Below, one piece after another: positions 1 through 6,737 of a DNA stretch of 64,000 nt (the stretch's first letter is position 1; every line of letters starts with the position of its first letter). The translations under genes were made by a program, and so were the position numbers. This DNA is from CAHJWH01 sp965198905 (GTDB lineage Bacteria > Pseudomonadota > Alphaproteobacteria > Caulobacterales > Caulobacteraceae): NCBI GenBank assembly GCA_965198905.1, contig OZ240678.1, forward strand, positions 2,480,001-2,544,000. Direction: 5' to 3'. A model generated the notes under the pieces. That model was given only the letters and a program-made list of their open reading frames with translations, made no database searches and was not told the origin of the DNA.

Positions 1-258
1 GCTGCAGGCATGGAGAAGCTGCCGAGCGAGATCCTGCGTCGGCATGTCCATGTCAGCCTTGGCGGCTTCTTCATGCAGCCCTTGTTCATGGCCACCCTGG
101 ACGCCTTCGGAGCCGACCGGATCATGTTCTCGGTCGATTATCCCTTCGGCGATCCCAAGAAGGGCGTCGCCTTCCTGGACAGCCTTCCGATCTCGCCCGA
201 AGACAAGGCCAAGATCGCCCACAAGAATGCCGATCGCCTCTTCAAGCTCGAGATTTAA
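1..258 (+). CDS. Amidohydrolase family protein, C-terminal part
   Basis: This is the last 85 codons of a gene that begins before the window; the reading frame is open from base 1 and ends with TAA. The visible part contains the segment FGADRIMFSVDYPFGD, in which the Asp after the beta-strand is typical of the last metal or catalytic Asp of amidohydrolase family 2 (the ACMSD / gamma-resorcylate decarboxylase type). It is followed by a short helical tail with KIAHKNADRLFKL, also usual in that family. These TIM-barrel enzymes decarboxylate or hydrolyse aromatic or lactone acids in the cytoplasm. The substrate cannot be told from this fragment. The genes downstream (two carboxymuconolactone decarboxylase-like proteins) fit an aromatic or lactone catabolic context, but that is inference. 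Confidence 0.75.
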   Translation, partial: AAGMEKLPSEILRRHVHVSLGGFFMQPLFMATLDAFGADRIMFSVDYPFGDPKKGVAFLDSLPISPEDKAKIAHKNADRLFKLEI

Positions 259-263
259 CGGCG

Positions 264-557
264 ATGGTTGGTGGTGATTTAGCCGCCCCGCACGTGTCCG
301 CGGAGCCTCAGGGCCGCGCCGGCGACGCGACGCTGCGCATCAACGGCCAGGACCACCGGCTGGCGGACCTTGACGCGCACACCACGCTGCTCGAGGCTTT
401 GCGCGACCACCTCCAGATGACCGGCACGAAGAAGGGTTGCGGAGGGACGCCGTCCCGCGCCACCGGCCGCACCTGTGGATGCGTCGTCCTCCCGTGCAAC
501 GAGGGCAGGCGCCATGCGTTTCGGGCGACGAAGCCTATTGAGAGCGCCCCGTCATGA
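264..557 (+). pseudogene. Remnant of a [2Fe-2S] subunit (xanthine dehydrogenase/isoquinoline 1-oxidoreductase small-subunit type)
   Basis: Residues of about 20-60 of this reading frame read like the start of a plant-type [2Fe-2S] domain: LRINGQDHRL, then TTLLEALRDHLQMTGTKKGCG. In intact proteins the last part continues as G-C-D-x-G-x-C-G-x-C with the cluster ligands. Here the frame runs into low-similarity sequence with scrambled Cys (TCGCVVLPC) and stops at once, overlapping the next gene. The rest of the small subunit and any molybdenum subunit are missing. I read it as a decayed fragment left by a deletion or frameshifts, not a working ferredoxin. The ligand order around bases 435-500 looks shifted between frames. 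Confidence 0.6.
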
Positions 558-1123
558 TCGACAATCCTGACTTCGGCACGTTCGGCCGCTTCGTGGAGAC
601 CCCGGTCGCGGAGATGTCTCCCGACATGAAGGACGCCTACGACTTCACCATGCAGCTGCGCGGCCAAGTGCCCGGTCCGCACAAGATCTGGCTGTCTAAC
701 CCGACCCTGTCTAAGACAATCGTCCCAACGGGCAAGTACTACCAGGAAAAGTCGACGCTCTCCAAGGCCGAGATCGAGATCGTCACCAACGTCATCAACG
801 GTCGCTGGCTGGCGGCCTACGGCAACTACGAGCACGAGAAGATCGGCGAGGAGCAGGGCCACCTGCCGCCGGAGAAGGTGCAGGCGATCATCGCGGGCCT
901 GCCCACATCGTTCGACGACGCCCGCCAGCAGGTGGCCTATGAGCTCGCCCTGGCCCTGGCCCAGCCGCGCGTCGTGCCCCGCGGCCTGTACCAGCGCGCC
1001 AAGGACCTGCTGGGCGACGCCGGCATCTGCGACGTGACCGCGCTGATGGGCTGGTTCACCTCCGTCTCGCTGACGCTGATGGCGTTCGACGTGCCCTCCA
1101 ACGCGGTGGGGCTGGACCAGTGA
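554..1123 (+). CDS. Carboxymuconolactone decarboxylase (CMD/AhpD-like) family protein
   Basis: This gene encodes 189 residues. The central part (about 50-110: KTIVPTGKYYQ, LSKAEIEIVTNVINGRW, YGNYEHEKIGEEQG) has the helical layout of the CMD/AhpD fold. The usual Cys-x-x-Cys-x-x-x-His redox site is not seen, because the position after the conserved E-x-E-I-V helix reads NGRWLAAYGNYEHE. The protein is therefore more like the non-redox CMD-related proteins found in catabolic clusters than a peroxidase. The GTGA overlap with the next gene, another CMD-family member, suggests co-translation and perhaps a hetero-oligomer. The substrate is unknown. The ATG is taken as start because it overlaps the stop of the upstream remnant; no strong Shine-Dalgarno is visible. 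Confidence 0.7.
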   Translation: MIDNPDFGTFGRFVETPVAEMSPDMKDAYDFTMQLRGQVPGPHKIWLSNPTLSKTIVPTGKYYQEKSTLSKAEIEIVTNVINGRWLAAYGNYEHEKIGEEQGHLPPEKVQAIIAGLPTSFDDARQQVAYELALALAQPRVVPRGLYQRAKDLLGDAGICDVTALMGWFTSVSLTLMAFDVPSNAVGLDQ

Positions 1124-1716
1124 GCGAGGCCGCCGCCGCCGACCTGGGCGGCCGCCTGGATCTGCTCTCGCCGTCCGAACTGAGCGCCGAGCAGAAACGG
1201 ACCTACGAGCTGATCGACACGGACTTCGTCCCGTGGGCCGAAAAGTCGGGCTTTCAAAGCAAGACCAGCGACGGGCGGCTGATCGGCCCGTTCAACACCG
1301 TCCTCTACAGCCCGGCGATCGGCGCCGCCTTCCTCGCCCTGCAGACCGCCGAGCAGAAGAACACCACGCTGGACGAGCGAGTGCGCCAGGTCGTGATCCT
1401 CACCGTCGGGGCCGTCTGGGGCTGCGGCTACGAGCGTTACGCTCACGCCGCGGTTGCGCGGAGAGCCGGCCTGTCGGAGGCGACGATCGCCGCGCTCGCG
1501 AAGGGCGAACCGGCCGGCGAACTCAGCGACAAGGAGCGGCTGGCGCAGACGTTCACCCGCGAGATCACGGCCAACCACCGCGTCGAGGACGGGCTCTACA
1601 TCGAGGCGCAGGCCGCCTTCGGCGCGCAGGGCTTGGTCGACATGCTGTTCCTGGCCGGCTGCTACGACACGGTCTCGTCGCTCCTGAACGCCTTCGAGGT
1701 CCCGACGCCTTCCTAG
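1120..1716 (+). CDS. Second carboxymuconolactone decarboxylase family protein
   Basis: The protein has 198 residues and starts at a GTG that overlaps the previous stop in GTGA. The CMD-like core is clear: NTTLDERVRQVVILTVGAVW, then GCGYERYAHAAVARRAGLSE, then IAALAKGEP. This is the helix pattern L-x-x-R-x-R-E-x-x-I-L...E-W-x-x-H of the family, with Tyr-Glu-Arg-Tyr-Ala-His in the active-site helix and only one Cys. It is a paralogue in type, not a duplicate, of the gene just upstream. The two probably act together on a lactone or a beta-keto acid made by the amidohydrolase, but no substrate can be read from the sequence. Confidence 0.75.
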   Translation: MSEAAAADLGGRLDLLSPSELSAEQKRTYELIDTDFVPWAEKSGFQSKTSDGRLIGPFNTVLYSPAIGAAFLALQTAEQKNTTLDERVRQVVILTVGAVWGCGYERYAHAAVARRAGLSEATIAALAKGEPAGELSDKERLAQTFTREITANHRVEDGLYIEAQAAFGAQGLVDMLFLAGCYDTVSSLLNAFEVPTPS

Positions 1717-1791
1717 CCCCGCGGAGCTGTCCGACCCGACGCGGCCGCGGGGGATCACGCGGCGCAACCAGCCGATCACAGGAGACGCTCC

Positions 1792-2787
1792 GTGTCGCAG
1801 AACCACGCGCCCCAGGCCCGCCTCACCACGGTCGCCGAGTTCCCGCCCGGCTCCTTTCTGGAGAACCTCGTGGTACGCGCCGACGGCTCGTTCCTGATCA
1901 CCGAGGTGAACCATCACGGCCTCTGGTACGTGCCGCCGTGGGAGGGGGACGCACCCGTCGATCCGGTACAGATCCATACCTTCGACGAGCCGACGGTCGG
2001 GATCGTGGAGGTGGAGCCCGACGTCGTGCTGGTCTGCTCGACCAACCTCTACACCACGCACGAGTCCTACTTGCACCGGTTCGACTTTAAGGATTGGTCG
2101 CCCGGCGCGCCGTTGAAACGCGAACTCGCCTTCACCTTTCCCAAGGAGACGCGTGGCCCCAACGGCATCTGCCTGTTCGCACCCGGCGTGGTCCTGGTGG
2201 CCGACTGCTTCGCCGGCCTGATCTGGCGTATCGACCTGCAGGGCGAGCCGATCGCCCGCGTCTGGCTTAAGCATCCCAGCATGGGCTACTATCCCGGCAA
2301 GTCGAAGCCCGAGCAGCCCGGCGTCAACGGCGTCCATTATGCCGCCCGCAGCCAGTACCTCTACTACAGCGCGACGGCCAACAAGCTGTTCATGCGCGTG
2401 CCCGTGAATCCGTCGACGCTGGAGCCCGCCGGCGAGCCCGAATACGTCGTCGCGGGCCGCATGGCGGACGACTTCTGCGTCGACGAGGATGCGGGCGTCA
2501 TCTACCTGACCACCCACCGCCAGAACACCATCGACATCGTCTCGATGGATCCAGGCCTGAACAGCGGCTTTACCCAGTCGGTGGCTGGTGATCCCTTCAC
2601 CTACGACCTGATCGGGCCGTCCGCCGGCGCCTGGGGCCGGGGGCCAGACGACTACGGCCGCCGCGCCTTCTTCCTTATGGACGGCGGCACGGCCTCGCCG
2701 CCGCCGGACGGTGTCCGCCGCCCGGCCAAGCTCCTGCAGGTGAAGTTCGAGCCGCTGAAGAGCGCCTTCCCCGGATCGGGCGGATGA
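1792..2787 (+). CDS. SMP-30/gluconolactonase-like beta-propeller protein
   Basis: The gene encodes 331 residues and starts at GTG; GGAG lies eight bases upstream. Repeated strands such as FLENLVVRADGSFLITEVN, PNGICLFAPGVVLVADCF, GVNGVHYAARSQYLYYSAT and FCVDEDAGVIYLTTH match the six-bladed propeller of the SMP-30/lactonase superfamily, with the usual Glu, Asn and Asp metal positions spaced through the blades. No signal peptide is seen, so it should be cytoplasmic. Members hydrolyse sugar or aromatic lactones. Its place after two CMD-family genes supports a lactone-opening role, but this is inferred. The following 144 bases up to the convergent LysR gene hold no gene or clear hairpin. Confidence 0.65.
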   Translation: MSQNHAPQARLTTVAEFPPGSFLENLVVRADGSFLITEVNHHGLWYVPPWEGDAPVDPVQIHTFDEPTVGIVEVEPDVVLVCSTNLYTTHESYLHRFDFKDWSPGAPLKRELAFTFPKETRGPNGICLFAPGVVLVADCFAGLIWRIDLQGEPIARVWLKHPSMGYYPGKSKPEQPGVNGVHYAARSQYLYYSATANKLFMRVPVNPSTLEPAGEPEYVVAGRMADDFCVDEDAGVIYLTTHRQNTIDIVSMDPGLNSGFTQSVAGDPFTYDLIGPSAGAWGRGPDDYGRRAFFLMDGGTASPPPDGVRRPAKLLQVKFEPLKSAFPGSGG

Positions 2788-2931
2788 CTCGGATCACGAC
2801 GCCGCCACGTTGGATCCCGCGGCCACTTCGGTAGCGCGCCAGCTTGCCGGATCGGCGACGTTCCGTCGTATCTCCCATGTTCCGCCTCAGCCGCGGCCAC
2901 TCTGAACGCGGTCCGCGCCTGATCGGTTCGG

Positions 2932-3819
2932 CTAGCAAAACTGCTCGCCCGTCAGGGTTTCCAGGTTGAGCGCGATCGGGGAAGGATCCTGCGCGCTGCG
3001 AGCAAAGGCCAGCGGCGCGCGCGGACCGTCGTCCAGGATCGCCTTGTAGACGACGTCGGCGCCGCCGATCTGCCGCATCGACTGGGGCACGATCGCCACC
3101 CCGAAGCCGGCGGCGACCAGATGCACGATGGAGGCGATCTGGGGCGTGGTCTGGCCGAGGCGGGGCTCGAAGCCCGCACGGCGGCAGGCGTCCACCACGA
3201 TGTCGAACAACACCGGCCCGATCTCGCGCGGGAAGAGCAGCAGCGGCGCCTCGGCCAGCTCGGCCAGCCGCACGCCCTCGGCCCCCGCTGCGGGATGGCT
3301 GCAGGGCAGGACGGCGGTCATCGGCTCGCGGTCGAGCGCGGTGACGGCAAGGCCGTCCCGGTCGTCGTCGGCGGGACGCAGGAAGGCGGCGTCTACGGAG
3401 CCCTCCCTCAAGCCCTGCAGCAGCCGCGCGGTGTTGGCCTCTTCAAGCGTCAGCTCGACGTCCGGGTAGGTCGCCCGGAAGGCGGCGAGCGCGCGGGTCA
3501 CGCGCGGGTGGAAGATCGAGGAGGCGGTGAAGCCGAGCGTCAGGGCCCCGGCCTCGCCCCGGGCGACCCGGCGCGCGGCGTTGCGGCCGCGCTCGGCGAG
3601 GTGGGGCATCTCGCGCACCACGCCGAGGAAGGCCGAGCCCGCGGGCGTGAGTTCGGCGCCGTGCGGCAGGCGGCGGAACAGCGGCGCGCCGACGTGGTCC
3701 TCCAGCTGGCGGATCTGGGCGCTGAGCGGCGGCTGGGCGATCCCGAGCCTCGCCGCCGCCCGCGTGAAGCTGCGCTCTTCCGCGATCATCAGGAAGGCGC
3801 GGATGTGGCGGAGTTCCAA
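2932..3819 (-). CDS. LysR-family transcriptional regulator of the divergent CoA-ester operon
   Basis: The protein has 295 residues. The N-terminal winged helix-turn-helix is typical: MELRHIRAFLMIAEERSFTR, AAARLGIAQPPLSAQIRQLE, then DHVGAPLFRR (residues 1-52). A periplasmic-binding-protein-like effector domain follows (from about residue 90). It lies head to head with the lyase/hydratase/CoA-transferase operon with 163 bases between, the classic arrangement for a LysR activator of a catabolic operon. By gene context it is a candidate ItcR/RipR-type regulator responding to itaconate or its CoA ester, which is inference. An imperfect palindrome in the shared intergenic region is a plausible operator. 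Confidence 0.85.
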   Translation of the reverse strand: MELRHIRAFLMIAEERSFTRAAARLGIAQPPLSAQIRQLEDHVGAPLFRRLPHGAELTPAGSAFLGVVREMPHLAERGRNAARRVARGEAGALTLGFTASSIFHPRVTRALAAFRATYPDVELTLEEANTARLLQGLREGSVDAAFLRPADDDRDGLAVTALDREPMTAVLPCSHPAAGAEGVRLAELAEAPLLLFPREIGPVLFDIVVDACRRAGFEPRLGQTTPQIASIVHLVAAGFGVAIVPQSMRQIGGADVVYKAILDDGPRAPLAFARSAQDPSPIALNLETLTGEQFC

Positions 3820-3861
3820 AGCCGATATCTCCTCTGAGTATAGGCTGTTGCATTGCCGGAT

Positions 3862-3885
3862 ATAACCAAATTACCAATTGATTAT
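3862..3885. promoter_or_regulatory. Candidate LysR operator (24-bp imperfect palindrome)
   Basis: The segment begins ATAACCAAAT and ends ATTGATTAT. Its two halves match as ATAA(Y)CAA(W)T with four central bases. It lies 43 bases upstream of the LysR start and 97 bases upstream of the operon start, in an AT-rich patch of an otherwise GC-rich region. The size and place fit a LysR recognition site, but binding is not shown. Confidence 0.4.
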
Positions 3886-3982
3886 CCTAAGCTTCCAGGC
3901 TGCTTTTCCGCTCGATTTACTGGAACCTGACCACCCGTTCTGCGTACTGCCCACAACCGATTGATCAGGCGGAGCGACGAAG

Positions 3983-4813
3983 ATGGCCGACAAGACCATC
4001 CCCACCCGGAGCTGGCTGTTCACACCCGGGACGCACGCCGAGCGGTTCGGCAAGGCCGGCGAGGTCGGCGCCGACATCCTGATCATCGACCTGGAGGACG
4101 CGGTCTCGCCTTCGGACAAGCCCGAGGCCCGCAAGACCGCCATCGACTATCTCTCCTCCTCCAGCGACGGACCGCACCTCGCTCTGCGGATCAACGGCTT
4201 GGACACGCCCGCCGGTCTGGCCGACCTCGACGCCTTCCTGGGCTCTCACGCCGCGCCCGACTACGTCGTGCTGCCCAAGACCGAGACCGCCGGCCACCTG
4301 CTGATCCTGGACCGGCTGCTGGCGGCCTCGGGCAAGGACGCGCGTCTCGTGGGCCTGATCGAGAGCGCGCGGGGGCTCGCCGGCCTGGAGGCGATCGCGG
4401 CGGCGACGCCTCGCCTGTTCGGCCTGATGCTGGGCGCCGCCGACATGGCCGCCGACCTCGGCGCGGCGACCGCCTGGGACCCGCTGGTCCATGTCAGGAG
4501 CCGCCTGGTGGCGGCCTGCGCGCTCGCCGGCGTCGCGCCCATCGACAGCCCCTACTTCGACATCCACGACGCCGAGGGTCTCGGCCGCGAGGTGGACGCC
4601 TCCAAGGCCTTCGGCTTCACCGCCAAGGCGGCGATCCACCCGGGCCAGGTCGGCCCGATCAACGCGGCGCTCACCCCCACCGACGCGGAGGTCGACCACG
4701 CGCGGAAGGTCATGGCCGCCAACCAGGGCGGCGTGGGCGTGGTGGACGGCCAGATGATCGACGAGGCGGTGGCCCGCAAGGCGCGCCGCATCCTCGCCGC
4801 CGCCGGGGCCTGA
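3983..4813 (+). CDS. HpcH/HpaI aldolase/citrate lyase (CitE-like) CoA-ester lyase; candidate citramalyl-CoA lyase
   Basis: The protein has 276 residues and starts at ATG after GGAG. CitE-family signatures are in order: RSWLFTPGTHAERFGKA, then DILIIDLEDAVSP, the PKTE strand, LVGLIESARGL (metal-binding Glu), LMLGAADMAADLG (metal-binding Asp) and KAAIHPGQV. Such single-chain lyases split malyl-CoA, citramalyl-CoA or HMG-CoA-type esters using Mg2+. It is first in an operon with a MaoC-like hydratase and a CoA-transferase. This three-gene set is the one known for itaconate breakdown (Ccl/RipC, Ich/RipB, Ict/RipA), in which the lyase yields acetyl-CoA and pyruvate. The substrate is inferred from context; L-malyl-CoA or beta-methylmalyl-CoA lyase remains possible. 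Confidence 0.8.
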   Translation: MADKTIPTRSWLFTPGTHAERFGKAGEVGADILIIDLEDAVSPSDKPEARKTAIDYLSSSSDGPHLALRINGLDTPAGLADLDAFLGSHAAPDYVVLPKTETAGHLLILDRLLAASGKDARLVGLIESARGLAGLEAIAAATPRLFGLMLGAADMAADLGAATAWDPLVHVRSRLVAACALAGVAPIDSPYFDIHDAEGLGREVDASKAFGFTAKAAIHPGQVGPINAALTPTDAEVDHARKVMAANQGGVGVVDGQMIDEAVARKARRILAAAGA

Positions 4814-4856
4814 GCCCCGCTCTCTCGAAAACCCCAAGCCGATCAGGAGACACCCC

Positions 4857-5384
4857 ATGGAAGGCCTGCTTCCCGCCTATAAGAGCCTGGGCGACAACCG
4901 TTATCGCGAGACCTCGGGGCTCTACTACGAGGATTTCACCCCCGGCGACGTTTTCGAGCATCGCCCCGGGCGCACGGTGCTGGACGTCGACAACACCTAC
5001 TTCACCCTGCTGACGCTGAACGTGCAGCAGGTCCACTTCGATGCCGCCTACGCGGCCCATACCGAGTGGAAGAAGATGCTGGTGGACTCCACCTTCACCC
5101 TCGCGCTCCTCACCGGCATGAGCGTGCGGACGGTTTCGGCCAAGGTCGTGGCCAACCTCGGCTGGGACAAGGTGAAGGCCAGCCACCCCGTCTTCGCTGG
5201 CGACACCCTCTATGCCGAGACCACCATCCTGAACAAGCGCGAGAGCAAGAGCCGCCCGACGCAGGGCATCGTCACGGTGTCCACGCGGGGGCTGAACCAG
5301 GACGGCAAGGAGGTCATGACCTTCGAGCGCACCATGCTGATCCACAAGCGCGGCCACTCGCCGGAAGAAGAGGCGGGTTACTGA
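4857..5384 (+). CDS. MaoC-family hot-dog hydratase; candidate itaconyl-CoA hydratase
   Basis: The gene encodes 175 residues, with AGGAG seven bases before the ATG. The hot-dog fold is seen as YYEDFTPGDVFEHRPGRTV (start strand), then the hydratase segment LTLNVQQVHFDAAYAA, and HPVFAGDTLYAETTILNKRE (family box). In most R-hydratases the catalytic pair is Asp-x4-His. Here the matching residues are Asn and His (N-V-Q-Q-V-H), a variant that also occurs in mesaconyl-CoA hydratase-like MaoC proteins. It is placed between a CitE-like lyase and a CoA-transferase, so hydration of itaconyl-CoA or mesaconyl-CoA to citramalyl-CoA is the likely reaction (inferred). Confidence 0.75.
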   Translation: MEGLLPAYKSLGDNRYRETSGLYYEDFTPGDVFEHRPGRTVLDVDNTYFTLLTLNVQQVHFDAAYAAHTEWKKMLVDSTFTLALLTGMSVRTVSAKVVANLGWDKVKASHPVFAGDTLYAETTILNKRESKSRPTQGIVTVSTRGLNQDGKEVMTFERTMLIHKRGHSPEEEAGY

Positions 5385-5406
5385 GCCTCAAGTGCGGAGC
5401 ATCGTT

Positions 5407-6726
5407 ATGGACCCGTCCGACATCTACAAGAGCAAGCTGACGACGGCCGAACAGGCCGCCGCAGCGATCCCGTCCAACAGCAAGATGGCCATGGGCATGG
5501 CCATGGCCGAGCCGCCCGCGCTGCTGAAGGCGCTGGCGGAGCGGGCGCGGTCGGGGGGCGTGGAGGCGCTGAAGCTCTACTACTTCGAGGCCACCTCGAT
5601 CGCCGCCGACACAGTGCTGGCCTACGACCTGGTCGACCGCATCGAGCCCTACTGCATGTTCATGACCAAGGCCGACCGCAACACGGTCAAGCGCGCCCTG
5701 GAGGACGACCGCAAGGTGCTGCGCTATGTGCCCAACACCTTCCACCAGGCGCCGCGGCTCATGATCGAGGAGATCGGGGTGGAGACCTTCGTCTGCACCG
5801 TCTCTCCCATGGACAAGCACGGCTACATGACCTTCGGCGTAGGCAACGACTACTCCTCCAAGGTCGCCCGCGCCGCCAAGCGGCTGATCGTGGAGGTGAA
5901 CCGCCAGATGCCCAGGGTGCTGGGCTCCGGCGCGCCGCTGCACGTGTCCGAGGTCGACATGATCGTGGAGCACGACGCACCGCTCCTGGAGCTGCCCGTC
6001 CGCGGCGGCGGCCCGGAGGAGGAGACCATCAGCAAGATCATCGCCGACATGGTGCCCGACGGCGCCTGCCTGCAGATGGGCGTGGGCGGCCTGCCCAACC
6101 TCGTCTGCGCGGCGCTGAAGGACAGGAGCGACCTCGGCGTCCACACCGAGGCGCTCTGCCCGGGCCTGGTGGACCTGACGCTGGCCGGCAACATCACCAA
6201 CAGCCGCAAGACGCTGAACGTCGGCAAGACCGTCTACACCTTCGCCATGGGCCAGAAGGCCATGTACGACTTCCTGGACGACAACCCGTCCGTGGAGACC
6301 TGGCCGGTCGACTACGTCACCAATCCTTCGGTCATCGCCCAGAACGGGGGCGTGATCTCGATCAACGGCACCATCGAGATCGACCTGACCGGCGCCTGCA
6401 ACTCCGAGCACATGCTGGGCCACCAGTTCAGCGCCTCGGGCGGCCAGCTCGACTTCGTGCGCGGGGCCTATGCGTCCAAGGGCGGCAAGTCGATCATCGC
6501 GGCCACCTCAACCGCCGCGCACGGCAAGGTCTCGCGCATCGTGCCCCAGCTCAGCGGCCCGGTGACGACGCCGCGCATCGACACCCACTGGATCGTCACC
6601 GAGTACGGGAAGGCCAACATGAAGGGCCTCTCCTCCACCGAGCGCGCCCAGGCCCTGATCGGCCTGGCGCACCCGGATTTCCGCGATGAGCTGACCCAAG
6701 CGGCCCGCAAGCAGCACCTGATCTGA
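5407..6726 (+). CDS. Acetyl-CoA hydrolase/transferase family CoA-transferase; candidate itaconate CoA-transferase
   Basis: The protein has 439 residues from the ATG at 5407, which has GGAG seven bases upstream. An in-frame GTG fifteen bases earlier lacks such a site. It has the two-domain layout of the 4-hydroxybutyrate/butyryl-CoA transferase family, including a glycine-rich CoA-binding segment (LQMGVGGLPNLVC) and the strand DLGVHTEALCPGLVDL, whose Glu corresponds to the catalytic Glu that forms the CoA thioester. It would activate a dicarboxylic acid by taking CoA from succinyl-CoA or acetyl-CoA. Yersinia RipA and Pseudomonas Ict are of this family and lie beside the same partners, so itaconate is the best guess. 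The start of poxB follows after 11 bases. Confidence 0.8.
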   Translation: MDPSDIYKSKLTTAEQAAAAIPSNSKMAMGMAMAEPPALLKALAERARSGGVEALKLYYFEATSIAADTVLAYDLVDRIEPYCMFMTKADRNTVKRALEDDRKVLRYVPNTFHQAPRLMIEEIGVETFVCTVSPMDKHGYMTFGVGNDYSSKVARAAKRLIVEVNRQMPRVLGSGAPLHVSEVDMIVEHDAPLLELPVRGGGPEEETISKIIADMVPDGACLQMGVGGLPNLVCAALKDRSDLGVHTEALCPGLVDLTLAGNITNSRKTLNVGKTVYTFAMGQKAMYDFLDDNPSVETWPVDYVTNPSVIAQNGGVISINGTIEIDLTGACNSEHMLGHQFSASGGQLDFVRGAYASKGGKSIIAATSTAAHGKVSRIVPQLSGPVTTPRIDTHWIVTEYGKANMKGLSSTERAQALIGLAHPDFRDELTQAARKQHLI

Positions 6727-6737
6727 GGAGATCATCC

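Noticed and set aside
554..1123. AhpD-type alkylhydroperoxidase
   Set aside because: The redox C-x-x-C motif is absent, so only the broader CMD family is claimed.
937..2517. 526-codon open frame on the minus strand
   Set aside because: It is antisense to two CMD-family genes and the SMP-30-like gene, has no domain features, and is a product of high GC content.
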